A DNA stretch of 64,000 bases from Paenibacillaceae bacterium. Lineage in GTDB: Bacteria > Bacillota > Bacilli > Paenibacillales > Paenibacillaceae. The notes beneath the pieces were generated by a model that worked only from the letters and a program-made list of their open reading frames with translations, made no database searches and had not been told where the DNA came from. A program made the translations under genes and the position numbers. Positions 43,613 through 51,537 of the stretch are shown here, in pieces (position 1 is the first letter of the stretch; each line of letters begins with the position of its first letter). The stretch spans positions 1-64,000 of the forward strand of contig REGQ01000012.1 of NCBI GenBank assembly GCA_004134985.1, given 5' to 3'.

Positions 43613-44011
43613 ATGAAAATTTTGCGGTTGGATCATTTGGTATTGACGGTCCAAAGTGTCGACGCTTCCAGTAAATTTTACAGCGAAGTGCTAGGTATGG
43701 AAATCGTTACATTCGGTCAGGACAGGAAGGCGGCCGTATTTGGCCAGCAGAAGATCAATTTTCAGGAAGTCGGGAAGGAGATTGATCCGAAAGCTTACCG
43801 GCCGACACCTGGCTCAGGCGACTTCTGTTTGATTACCGATGAGACGCCCCCGAATGTGCTTCGTCATTTGAAAAAGCTTGGTGTAAAAATTGAGCTGGGG
43901 CCGGTCGAACGAACCGGAGCATTAGGTTCCATCATCTCAATTTATATTCGGGACCCTGATGAAAACTTGGTGGAAATCTCCAGTTATTCTCCGAAAATCA
44001 AGGTGCGTTAA
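43613..44011 (+). CDS. VOC family protein (glyoxalase/bleomycin-resistance-like)
   Basis: A 132-residue vicinal oxygen chelate protein. LRLDHLVLTVQSVDASSKFY opens the first module and SIYIRDPDENLVEISSYS closes the second, giving the usual His and Glu metal ligands (His in DHLVL, Glu in VEISS). Close to the YraH/virulence-protein subgroup of Bacilli. The ATG at 43613 has GGGAGGG upstream; 11 upstream codons are dropped. Reaction unknown. Confidence 0.88.
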   Translation: MKILRLDHLVLTVQSVDASSKFYSEVLGMEIVTFGQDRKAAVFGQQKINFQEVGKEIDPKAYRPTPGSGDFCLITDETPPNVLRHLKKLGVKIELGPVERTGALGSIISIYIRDPDENLVEISSYSPKIKVR

Positions 44012-44176
44012 AAGTTTCGGAAGATGAAAAACCTCCGTTTGCCCCCATTAGCCACCATTTTGGAGGAAATGGGGGGATACCCATGTATATTGTCGGAAAT
44101 GTAACTATAGGTAGGCTGAGACTGCCCCCTGACCCCGAGAAGGGGAGATATGGTAATATAAGTACGATTACCCGCG

Positions 44177-44205
44177 TTGAAATTATTTTCCTTAAATTGT
44201 ATGAT
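44177..44205 (+). promoter_or_regulatory. Promoter of the OpuC-type operon
   Basis: TTGAAA (44177-44182), 17 bp, TATGAT (44200-44205). The preceding 44012-44170 contains two GC-rich hairpins (CCCCCATT...AATGGGGG near 44042-44075 and CCCC...GGGG near 44130-44147) that may end the VOC transcript. Confidence 0.75.
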
Positions 44206-44306
44206 AATATACAGATCATTTACGTCTGAATTATTCAAGGCAGCAGCCGAGAAAGCTCTTACGCATAATGGTTTTTTTATTGCAAAGAAATAATTGGGGG
44301 GGTAAC

Positions 44307-45437
44307 ATGCTAAGGTTTCACAGTGTCAGCAAGACGTATGCGGATGGATTTCAAGCAGTGAAATCCATCAGTTTTGAAATCCCAAAAGGCGAGTTTATCG
44401 TATTGATTGGGCCCAGTGGCTGCGGTAAATCGACAACGATGAAAATGATTAACCGACTGGTACCTCATACGGGCGGGACGATCACCATTGACGGCAAAGA
44501 TGTAACAAAGTTGAATACAGCAGAACTGCGTCGCAACATCGGCTATGTCATCCAGCAAATCGGACTTTTTCCGCATTATACGATTGCCAAAAACATCGCC
44601 ATCGTTCCTGAACTTAAAGGTTGGAGTAAAAGCAAAATTGCAGAGCGGGTCAATCAATTGTTGAAAATGGTAGGGCTAGACCCTGACATTTACGCAGGTC
44701 GTTATCCAAGAGAGCTATCCGGAGGCCAGCAGCAGCGTGTGGGCGTAGCCAGAGCATTGGCAGCTGATCCTGATATTATTTTGATGGATGAACCCTTCGG
44801 CGCGCTGGACCCGATCACCAGAGACCAACTTCAGCAAGAGCTGCTCACCTTGCAGAAAAAACTGAAGAAGACGATTATTTTTGTAACCCATGACATGAAT
44901 GAGGCGTTGAAATTAGGGGATCGAATTGCCATTATGAAAGACGGCGATTTGCTGCAATTGGACACTCCCGAGAAGATTTTATACGAGCCTGCACATGGAT
45001 TTGTGGAGGAGTTTATCGGCAAGCACCGCATGATTCAAAATCCGGAATTGATGCCAATTACGGATGTTATGTCCGACAAGGTTTCGATGTGTTTGTCCGT
45101 AACTTCCCCCGAGAAAGCCCTCGCTTACATGCGCCAACGTCGAACGAATGCGTTACTCATCGTCAATGAGGACGATGTGCTACAGGGAATGATATCCGCC
45201 TATGACTTAATGGCGAATTTAGAAAAGATGAAATCAATTGAGAACATATTAATGCCACCTCACCCTTGCTTGAACAGCTCTGCAAGCGCCAAAGATGCCA
45301 TACTCGCCATGCCAGAAGCTAAATTCGGCATTATTCCGATCATTAATGACCAACAACATGTCGTTGGCGTCGTTACGAAAGGAACGCTGCTCTCTGCTTT
45401 GTCGAGTCAGTGGATCGAAGAAGGGGTGGAAGCATGA
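44307..45437 (+). CDS. opuCA: Osmoprotectant ABC transporter ATPase with CBS domains (OpuCA-like)
   Basis: A 376-residue ATPase of the glycine betaine/carnitine/choline importer family. Walker A is GPSGCGKST, the signature LSGGQQQRVGVARAL and Walker B ILMDEPFGAL. A C-terminal pair of CBS domains begins near residue 255 (ITDVMSDKVSMCL, IVNEDDVLQGMI, IIPIINDQQHVVGVV), the ionic-strength sensor in OpuA-type systems. The start at 44307 follows GGGGGGG. Its stop overlaps the permease start (ATGA). Confidence 0.92.
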   Translation: MLRFHSVSKTYADGFQAVKSISFEIPKGEFIVLIGPSGCGKSTTMKMINRLVPHTGGTITIDGKDVTKLNTAELRRNIGYVIQQIGLFPHYTIAKNIAIVPELKGWSKSKIAERVNQLLKMVGLDPDIYAGRYPRELSGGQQQRVGVARALAADPDIILMDEPFGALDPITRDQLQQELLTLQKKLKKTIIFVTHDMNEALKLGDRIAIMKDGDLLQLDTPEKILYEPAHGFVEEFIGKHRMIQNPELMPITDVMSDKVSMCLSVTSPEKALAYMRQRRTNALLIVNEDDVLQGMISAYDLMANLEKMKSIENILMPPHPCLNSSASAKDAILAMPEAKFGIIPIINDQQHVVGVVTKGTLLSALSSQWIEEGVEA

Positions 45438-46102
45438 GGGATACGTCGCTTTGGTCACAGTTGGTTTTTCAATTTGAATCACGCTGGCAGGACTTATTGT
45501 CCGCTACAGTCACACACGTAGAACTTGTGCTTATTTCAATGCTGCTTGCCATTTGTATCGGTATTCCACTAGGTATTCTCGTTACCCGCGTGCCTTCCTT
45601 ATCTACCGTCATTTTAGGCGGGGCAGGCATGATGCAGACGATTCCCAGTCTGGCGATGCTAGGGTTTATGATTCCGATCTTCGGCATTGGAATAAAAACA
45701 GCGATAGCTGCTTTGTTTTTGTATTCTTTGCTACCTATTATTCGTAATACTAGTACAGGCATTAAAGATGTGGATAAATCCACTACAGAAGCCGCCAGAG
45801 GCATGGGACTGACAAGCTGGCAAATTTTGTTTAAAGTAGAGCTGCCGTTGGCACTCTCGGTCATTATGGCAGGGATTCGGACAGCTGCAGTTATAAATGT
45901 CGGTACAGCCACGCTTGCTGCCTTTATCGGCTCCGGCGGACTGGGCGATTTTATTTTCCTGGGCATTACACGCGGTATCGATGCTCTTGTATTGTTGGGC
46001 GCAATCCCAGCTGCTATTTTGGCAATCATTCTGGAACTGCTGCTTGGCGTGCTTGAACGCAAAACGACGCCACGCGGATTAAAAATCAAGGAGGATTCAT
46101 GA
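45434..46102 (+). CDS. opuCB: Osmoprotectant ABC transporter permease (OpuCB-like)
   Basis: A 222-residue inner-membrane permease with about five helices and the EAA-type loop EAARGMGLTSWQILFKVELPLAL. IGSGGLGDFIFLGI is characteristic of the betaine/choline permeases. Translation is coupled at both ends: ATGA overlap with the ATPase and a four-base overlap with the binding protein gene. B. subtilis OpuC and OpuB carry two permease genes; only this one is present here, so it probably forms a homodimer. Confidence 0.92.
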   Translation: MRDTSLWSQLVFQFESRWQDLLSATVTHVELVLISMLLAICIGIPLGILVTRVPSLSTVILGGAGMMQTIPSLAMLGFMIPIFGIGIKTAIAALFLYSLLPIIRNTSTGIKDVDKSTTEAARGMGLTSWQILFKVELPLALSVIMAGIRTAAVINVGTATLAAFIGSGGLGDFIFLGITRGIDALVLLGAIPAAILAIILELLLGVLERKTTPRGLKIKEDS

Positions 46103-46986
46103 AAATTAATAAAAAAATCGCATTAATTCTCGTTTTAATCTTCACTTTGGCATTGACGGCTTGTTCGAGCGACACGAAAGATTCGATAACGGTAGGTTCA
46201 AGGAATAATACCGAGAGCATTATTTTAGCGAACATAATGGGACAACTGATCGAGGCCAAAACGGATCTTACCGTTGTCCGTAAAGATAATTTGGGAGGTT
46301 CTAATGTACTTTGGAACGCGCTCCTAGGAAATGAAATCCAGCTTATCCCCGACTACACGGGTACAATTGTTGCCAACTATTACCAAGAGCCGACCGGCAC
46401 AGCTGACGAAACGCTGGCGAGTACCAAAAGGCTGATTGACAAGGATGGCTTGCATGCTTTTAATGCATTCGGTTTCAATAATACGTACACACTCGCAATC
46501 GCCGAGTCTATGGCGCAGGAGTTGGATGTTACAACGTTTAGCGAGTTTGCGAAAGTTTCAGATACGTTCATCTTCGGTGCTGTGTTCGAGTTTATCGACC
46601 GCCCGGACGGTCTGCCTGGCTTCCAGAAGGAATACGATATTCATTTCAAAGAAGTTAAAGGGATGGATCATGGCATGATGTACCGTTCGTTCCAATCGGG
46701 CGATGTGAATGTCATTAATTCCTACTCGACGGATGGTCAACTTCAAATTTATGATCTGAGGGTGCTTGAGGACGATAAAGCGTTCTTCCCGCCTTATCAT
46801 GCATTGCCGATTATTCGTCAGGACGCGTTGGAGAAACATCCTGAACTCACCGAGGTACTGCAGCTGCTTGAAGGTAAAATTGACGAGACAGCCATGCAAA
46901 AGCTGAACGGTAAAGTGGATAATGATGCCTTGCGTGCCGATGTTGTCGCCAAAGAGTTCCTTAAGGAATCAGGTTTGATCGACTAG
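46099..46986 (+). CDS. opuCC: Osmoprotectant-binding lipoprotein (OpuCC-like)
   Basis: A 295-residue lipoprotein with lipobox LTAC (Cys22) that delivers the ligand to the permease. ITVGSRNNTESIILANIMGQ and NEIQLIPDYTGTIVANYY are hallmark stretches of the quaternary-amine-binding family, and aromatic residues in DYTG, FGFNNTY and SYSTDGQ fit a cation-pi box. EgtU-type ergothioneine receptors share these features, so the ligand could be betaine, choline, carnitine or a betaine thiol. Last gene of the operon, followed by a hairpin. Confidence 0.9.
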   Translation: MKINKKIALILVLIFTLALTACSSDTKDSITVGSRNNTESIILANIMGQLIEAKTDLTVVRKDNLGGSNVLWNALLGNEIQLIPDYTGTIVANYYQEPTGTADETLASTKRLIDKDGLHAFNAFGFNNTYTLAIAESMAQELDVTTFSEFAKVSDTFIFGAVFEFIDRPDGLPGFQKEYDIHFKEVKGMDHGMMYRSFQSGDVNVINSYSTDGQLQIYDLRVLEDDKAFFPPYHALPIIRQDALEKHPELTEVLQLLEGKIDETAMQKLNGKVDNDALRADVVAKEFLKESGLID

Positions 46987-47288
46987 GCAATATTGTCAGA
47001 GTTTCTGCTTGAAGAGTCTGTGTAAAAGGAAGAGGAGGCGCCGGCAGCGCAGTTGCCGATGTCTCCTCTTCTTCGTCTAAACGCCATTTGGATGCCGTCT
47101 GGATGCGTCCTTATGCCAGCCAACAACAAGGTTCGATCATCCTCGTATCCACTCAACCCGTCAAGAAAAGATTTGACGGCCCGATAGTAACCGTCTCCGC
47201 GTGCATCCTCAAACACACTTTCAAAGAAATAACCGATGGCCTTCAGTCCGGCACGCTTGAGTGATGCTCTTCCATTCAAAAGAATCAT
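46983..47288 (-). CDS. Hypothetical 101-residue protein
   Basis: An open frame convergent with the OpuC operon, its stop overlapping that of the binding protein. The middle part (KAIGYFFESVFEDARGDGYY, SFLDGLSGYEDDRTLLLAGI) reads like a real protein with normal codon use, whereas the last 25 residues (Ser-rich) lie across a hairpin. No ribosome binding site precedes the ATG. It may be a small gene or the remnant of one; I do not recognise a family. Confidence 0.4.
   Translation of the reverse strand: MILLNGRASLKRAGLKAIGYFFESVFEDARGDGYYRAVKSFLDGLSGYEDDRTLLLAGIRTHPDGIQMAFRRRRGDIGNCAAGASSSFYTDSSSRNSDNIA
47029..47071 (+). terminator. Hairpin after the OpuC-type operon
   Basis: GAAGAGGAG (47029-47037) pairs with CTCCTCTTC (47063-47071), with an inner GGCA/TGCC stem. 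The T-rich tail is short. Confidence 0.6.
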
Positions 47289-47314
47289 TGCAACTTAAGT
47301 ATAGCTGATAATAG

Positions 47315-47388
47315 TGACAGTTATTGTCATAGTTAAAAATAAGCACGCAATAAAATGCTTGTTTCTCTCCATCAGCATCAACTAGAAT
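47315..47388 (+). promoter_or_regulatory. cidAB promoter and upstream palindrome
   Basis: TTGTTT (47359-47364), 18 bp, TAGAAT (47383-47388) form the promoter. Thirty bases upstream is TGACA-GTTAT-TGTCA (47315-47329), flanked by further paired bases (ATAG...CATA), a candidate activator site of CidR-like or other regulators. Confidence 0.6.
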
Positions 47389-47451
47389 GGGAGAGACGGC
47401 TGATAAGCGGCTGAATATTAGTGACCAACACGAGAAGCGAGGCCATGAAAA

Positions 47452-47814
47452 ATGAAAGGGTTATCAATTTTATTAGGGTTTACGCTGTTAGGCTATCTCA
47501 TCGGTTCCACACTGCAGCTTCCGGTGGCGGGCAATGTCGTCGGGCTTATTTTGCTCGTTGTCAGCTTGTTTGCGGGCTGGGTAAAGCTGGAATGGATTGA
47601 GGATACCGCGCAATTTTTGCTGCGCCATATGATGATCTTTTTTGCGCCGATTATTGTCGGCACGATGATGTTCTTCGGACGAATAGGTGCGGAGTGGCTG
47701 CCGATTGCTGCAAGTTTGATTGGCGCAACCATCGTTGTGCTGCTCGTATCCGGAGGGGTGACCGAACGGATGGGGAGAATGGCGGAGAAAGCGAAGGAGA
47801 AGACTAATGAATGA
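47452..47814 (+). CDS. cidA: CidA/LrgA family holin-like protein
   Basis: A 120-residue membrane protein with four predicted helices. QLPVAGNVVGLILL and FFAPIIVGTMMFF match the LrgA/CidA family (IPGPxxGMxLL and FVPxxVGxMxY). Such proteins act with CidB/LrgB; roles in murein hydrolase control and in pyruvate or by-product transport have been described. The C-terminal tail is basic. It overlaps the next gene by eight bases. Confidence 0.9.
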   Translation: MKGLSILLGFTLLGYLIGSTLQLPVAGNVVGLILLVVSLFAGWVKLEWIEDTAQFLLRHMMIFFAPIIVGTMMFFGRIGAEWLPIAASLIGATIVVLLVSGGVTERMGRMAEKAKEKTNE

Positions 47815-48493
47815 AGCGTTTTATGAACTGCCGCTTTTCGGCATTACGGTAACTGTAGTATTTTATACACTGGCGCAACTGCTCAACCGCCGCTATCGTT
47901 GGCTGAACCCGTTGTTCGTCACCGCAGGAGGGCTGATGGCGCTGCTGCTGCTCTGTAAAATTCCTTATACCGCCTATCGTGCGGGTGGCGATATGATCTC
48001 TTTCTTTCTTGGTCCTGCAACCGTTGCCTTGGCAGTTCCCTTCTATAAATATGCAAGCAAGCTCAAAGGGAAGCTGCTGCCGATTGCCACAGGGGTTGCT
48101 GTTGGCGCAGTTAGCGGCCTGGCGTCCGTATGGCTGTTCTCCAGTCTGCTGGGCGCTTCCAAAGACACGCTGCTGTCGATGCTCGCGAAGTCCGTGACAG
48201 CCCCGGTAGCCATCGAGATTGCGCGTACGATCGGCGGTACGCCGGAGCTTGCAGGCGTGTTCACGGTGCTCACCGGATTGCTCGGCAGTATGATCGGGCC
48301 GCTGCTGCTTAAACGGTGCCGGATACGAAGCGACGCGGCGATTGGCTCGGCGATGGGAACGTCGGCTCATGGAATCGGCACTGCGCGGATATTGCGGGAC
48401 TCGGAACTGCAAGGGGGCATAAGCGGATTCGCCATGGGACTCTCAAGCATGCTGACCCCGCTGCTGTGCGTGCCGATTGTGTGGTGGGGATAG
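47807..48493 (+). CDS. cidB: CidB/LrgB family membrane protein
   Basis: A 228-residue polytopic protein, the partner of CidA. Family blocks are FLGPATVALAVPFYKY, the LLSMLAKSVTAPVAIEIA stretch and the glycine-rich GTSAHGIGTARIL, all in the usual order. Length is normal. Start ATG lies inside cidA with AAGGAG upstream, so translation is coupled. Confidence 0.92.
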   Translation: MNEAFYELPLFGITVTVVFYTLAQLLNRRYRWLNPLFVTAGGLMALLLLCKIPYTAYRAGGDMISFFLGPATVALAVPFYKYASKLKGKLLPIATGVAVGAVSGLASVWLFSSLLGASKDTLLSMLAKSVTAPVAIEIARTIGGTPELAGVFTVLTGLLGSMIGPLLLKRCRIRSDAAIGSAMGTSAHGIGTARILRDSELQGGISGFAMGLSSMLTPLLCVPIVWWG

Positions 48494-48558
48494 CGGGCAG
48501 GTAAACAGCACGAGCTGCTTCATTCGGGCAAGAGGGGACACTGCTGCTCGTGTTCGCT

Positions 48559-48674
48559 TGTATACCTTAGCTCAGGTTGCCGCCGATATTATGCCAGGTG
48601 ATCGCGCTGGTTGCTGTTACTGCTATCGTGCGCTTTTTTACCTCCCGGTCAAGTTAGCGGAGATTAGGTATACA
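48559..48674. repeat. Inverted-repeat-bounded element 2 (116 bp)
   Basis: Left end TGTATACCTTAGCTCAGGT (48559-48577) and right end AGCGGAGATTAGGTATACA (48656-48674) are imperfect inverses. Relative to element 1 at 3330-3434 the whole is turned round: its right end equals that element's left end. It fills most of the gene-free gap 48494-48795. Confidence 0.6.
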
Positions 48675-48795
48675 GCAAAATCGGACAAGTGTGTTCGGCT
48701 GACAGGGATGTTACTCTCCAAATGCCAGTTCCAATATAAAGGCACATTAAGAGGGAAGTCGAGCGTCGATTGCCGTATTTGTAATAAATTTGCCT

Positions 48796-48824
48796 TTGAC
48801 AAATCCCAACCCATATACTAGGAT
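48796..48824 (+). promoter_or_regulatory. Promoter of the nucleoside transport operon
   Basis: Perfect TTGACA (48796-48801), 17 bp, TAGGAT (48819-48824). The leader is about 50 bases, too short for a purine riboswitch, and no riboswitch core is visible. Confidence 0.8.
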
Positions 48825-48880
48825 ATACATAGGCTTCAAAAGGCAAACTATATATAGAATAGAAATGGAGAGAACTGTGC

Positions 48881-49945
48881 ATGAAAAAGTCATTAATGCT
48901 TCTAGTGGTAGTGGTGTTGCTCGGGGGGGTACTCGCTGCTTGTGGTGCGAAAAACAACGGAGGAACTGCTCCAAATCAAGAGAATAACGGTTCCAAACAA
49001 GGTGCTGGCGAAAAAGAAAATGAAGGTTCCGAGCAAAAAGCGAAAAAAGTTGCACTTGTTCTGCCTGAGCCAGTCGGTGTCAATCCGTTCTTCCAGCAAA
49101 TGGATGAAGGCTTCAAAAAAGCGGGCGAAGAGTTCGGCGTTGAAGTTAGAACAATTGAATCGACAGATCCTGCTTCCATCGAACAAAATCTGCGCACAGC
49201 CGCAGCTGGCGATTTCGATCTGATCATTACGGCAACTTTCCAGATGGAAGACGCTTTGAAGAAAATCGCACCTGAATTTTCGGACAAGTCCTTCGCGATT
49301 ATCGATACCGTTGTTGATCTGCCGAACGTACGCAGTGTTGTATTCCGTGAATACGAGGCAGCATATGTAATTGGCGCTGCCGCAGCTCTTATCTCCGAAT
49401 CGGGCACAGTCGGCAACGTAGCTGCAATCGAAGGCTCCTTGCTGAAAAAATATACAGATGGTTTTGCAGAAGGCGCAAAAGCGATCAACCCGGATATCAA
49501 AATTCTTGTGAACTATGTTGGCGATTTTAATGATCCGGCGAAGGCAAAGGAACTGGCGATTTTGCAAAGCTCGCAAGGCGCGGATTTCATCGCCGGCATG
49601 TCCGCAGTCAGCGATCTTGGCGTGTTCGAAGCTGCAAAAGAGAAAGGGTTCTACACTTCCGGACAAGATAGCGACATGACTGACGGCAAACAAATTATTT
49701 TCTCCCAACTGAAGGGCACAGACACAATCGCTTATGAAACGGTGGAAGACTTTGTTAAAGGCGACTTCTCCTACGACGTTCGCGACTACGGTTTGAAGGA
49801 AGGCGCAGTAGGCATTCCACATATCAATTATGAGAGCACTGCTCCACGCGGCGAAGTCATTACTGAAGAAATTCTTGACAAGCTGAAGCAGATCAATAAT
49901 GATATTGTAGAAGGCAAAATTGTAGTGACTAATCCCCTGCAATAA
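48881..49945 (+). CDS. BMP family nucleoside-binding lipoprotein (NupN-like)
   Basis: A 354-residue substrate-binding lipoprotein. The lipobox is LAAC (Cys21), followed by an Asn/Gly/Glu-rich tether (25-53) and the two-lobe BMP domain from KKVALVLPEP to the end. FIAGMSAVSDLGVFEAAKEKG and GQDSDMTD lie at the ligand cleft; in the PnrA/BmpA family these contact the purine nucleoside. It is followed by a hairpin, which should let this gene be expressed above the transporter genes. Confidence 0.92.
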   Translation: MKKSLMLLVVVVLLGGVLAACGAKNNGGTAPNQENNGSKQGAGEKENEGSEQKAKKVALVLPEPVGVNPFFQQMDEGFKKAGEEFGVEVRTIESTDPASIEQNLRTAAAGDFDLIITATFQMEDALKKIAPEFSDKSFAIIDTVVDLPNVRSVVFREYEAAYVIGAAAALISESGTVGNVAAIEGSLLKKYTDGFAEGAKAINPDIKILVNYVGDFNDPAKAKELAILQSSQGADFIAGMSAVSDLGVFEAAKEKGFYTSGQDSDMTDGKQIIFSQLKGTDTIAYETVEDFVKGDFSYDVRDYGLKEGAVGIPHINYESTAPRGEVITEEILDKLKQINNDIVEGKIVVTNPLQ

Positions 49946-49978
49946 TTAGGGTACTTTAAGAACATTAAAGCTCACGAC

Positions 49979-50005
49979 AACCGGTTGCTTGACAAGCAGC
50001 CGGTT
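49979..50005 (+). terminator. Partial terminator after the binding-protein gene
   Basis: AACCGGTTGCTT (49979-49990) and AAGCAGCCGGTT (49994-50005) form a 12-bp stem with one mismatch, followed by a short T-run inside the operon. Confidence 0.7.
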
Positions 50006-50040
50006 TCCTATGCTTATGGAGAAAGGAGGGTGCCTGCGAG

Positions 50041-51537
50041 ATGTTGCTCGAAATGAAGCAGATTTCCAAAAGCTACGGGGATGTCCGTGCGAACCGGGGA
50101 ATTGATTTTGATGTCCGCCCTGGAGAGGTTCACGCGATTATTGGTGAAAACGGGGCAGGCAAAACGACGCTGATGCGTATTTTGTACGGCATGGAGCAGC
50201 CTTCGTCCGGAACGGTCTCCATACGGGGCAAAGAGGTTGTGTTCGCCGATCCGAAGGATGCGATAGCTGGCGGAATCGGGATGGTGCATCAGCATTTCAT
50301 GCTCTTTCCCAATTACACCGTCGCCGAAAATATTGCGATCGGCCGTGAGCCGGGGCGGATCCGATTTGACCGGAAAGCAGCTGCTGCGGATGTCACTCGG
50401 CTATGTGAAACGTACGGAATGACGGTCGATCCACTGGCTAAAGTCGGGGAAATTCCGGTCGGCATTCAGCAGCGCGTGGAAATCTTGAAGGTGCTGCATC
50501 AGGGAGCGGAAATTATCATTTTGGACGAGCCGACTGGCGTACTTACACCGCTCGAAGTAAAGGAACTGCTTGAAGCCATTCGTTTACTTGCCAAACGGGG
50601 CAAAAGCTTCATCCTTATCACCCATAAGCTGAACGAGGTGTTGGAGGTCGCCGATCGCATTACTGTGCTGCGGGACGGTGCCGTTACCGGCACGCTGCCA
50701 GCGGCAGGCGCAACGGCCGAGCAATTATCGCGGCTGATGGTCGGCCGCGACTTGAATCAGAGCCAAAGGCCGCCATCCAAGCCGGGAGCGAGCGTCCTTG
50801 AGGTGAAGGAGCTTACGCTCCATGGCGGGAAGACGAAGGCGCTGCTCGACCGGGTGAGCCTTGAGGTTAGAGCTGGCGAAATCGTTGGCATTGCCGGCGT
50901 TTCCGGGAACGGGCAATCCGAGCTGCTGCAAGCGGTATCCGGCTTGCTTCAAGCGGATACGGGGACGATTCGCCTGCTGGGCTCTGAAGTAACTGGCAAA
51001 AGCCCGTGCGAGCTGCGCGATGCGGGATTGGCGCATATTCCAGAGGATCGTTACATATGGGGAGCGAACAAGTCTGCCCCGGTGTACGAGACAGGATTAA
51101 TGGGGCATCAGCGGCGACTGCAGCGCCGTGGATTTCTTCGCCGCAAGGCGATTCGCAGCATGGTTGCTGAATGGGTGAACACTTTCTCGATCAAGACCGG
51201 TTCTCTCGATACGTTAACCCAATATTTGTCCGGCGGCAATCTGCAGAAGCTGATCGTCGCCCGCGAGCTTGCCCAAGAAACCCCTTTCCTCATCGCTGCG
51301 GAGCCTACTCGTGGTGTCGATGTCGGAGCGATGGAAACGATCCATCGCGAGCTGCTTCGCAAACGAGACGATGGCGGAGCGATTTTACTCGTTTCATCGG
51401 AGCTGTCGGAAATTATGCAGCTGGCAGACCGGATCATTGTCATGTTCGAGGGAAAAGTAGCAGGTGAACTGGCCGCTGCCGAAGCGAACGAGGAAAAGTT
51501 AGGGTTGTTAATGGCTGGAGGGAAGCTGGATGGATAG
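50041..51537 (+). CDS. Nucleoside ABC transporter, double ATPase (NupO-like)
   Basis: A 498-residue protein with two tandem ATPase domains as in ribose/nucleoside importers. Domain 1: GENGAGKTTLM, then GIQQRVEILKVL and IILDEPTGVLTP. Domain 2: GVSGNGQSELLQ (degenerate Walker A), LSGGNLQKLIVAREL, LIAAEPTRGVDVG, in which Glu is kept but the motif differs from DEP. Asymmetric sites are normal in the family. AAAGGAGGG lies upstream. Overlaps the next gene by eight bases. Confidence 0.92.
   Translation: MLLEMKQISKSYGDVRANRGIDFDVRPGEVHAIIGENGAGKTTLMRILYGMEQPSSGTVSIRGKEVVFADPKDAIAGGIGMVHQHFMLFPNYTVAENIAIGREPGRIRFDRKAAAADVTRLCETYGMTVDPLAKVGEIPVGIQQRVEILKVLHQGAEIIILDEPTGVLTPLEVKELLEAIRLLAKRGKSFILITHKLNEVLEVADRITVLRDGAVTGTLPAAGATAEQLSRLMVGRDLNQSQRPPSKPGASVLEVKELTLHGGKTKALLDRVSLEVRAGEIVGIAGVSGNGQSELLQAVSGLLQADTGTIRLLGSEVTGKSPCELRDAGLAHIPEDRYIWGANKSAPVYETGLMGHQRRLQRRGFLRRKAIRSMVAEWVNTFSIKTGSLDTLTQYLSGGNLQKLIVARELAQETPFLIAAEPTRGVDVGAMETIHRELLRKRDDGGAILLVSSELSEIMQLADRIIVMFEGKVAGELAAAEANEEKLGLLMAGGKLDG

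Noticed and set aside
44012-44170. Possible riboswitch upstream of the OpuC-type operon
   Set aside because: The hairpins lie upstream of the best promoter and match no known core.
45469-46089. A 206-codon minus-strand frame opposite the OpuC-type permease
   Set aside because: It mirrors the coding strand of a typical permease and shows no family features.
48825-48880. Purine riboswitch before the nucleoside operon
   Set aside because: The leader is only about 50 bases and lacks the conserved core.
48902-49942. A 346-codon open frame on the minus strand across the nucleoside-binding lipoprotein gene
   Set aside because: It is fully antisense to a well-supported gene, is Cys- and Phe-rich in an unnatural way, and has no ribosome binding site.
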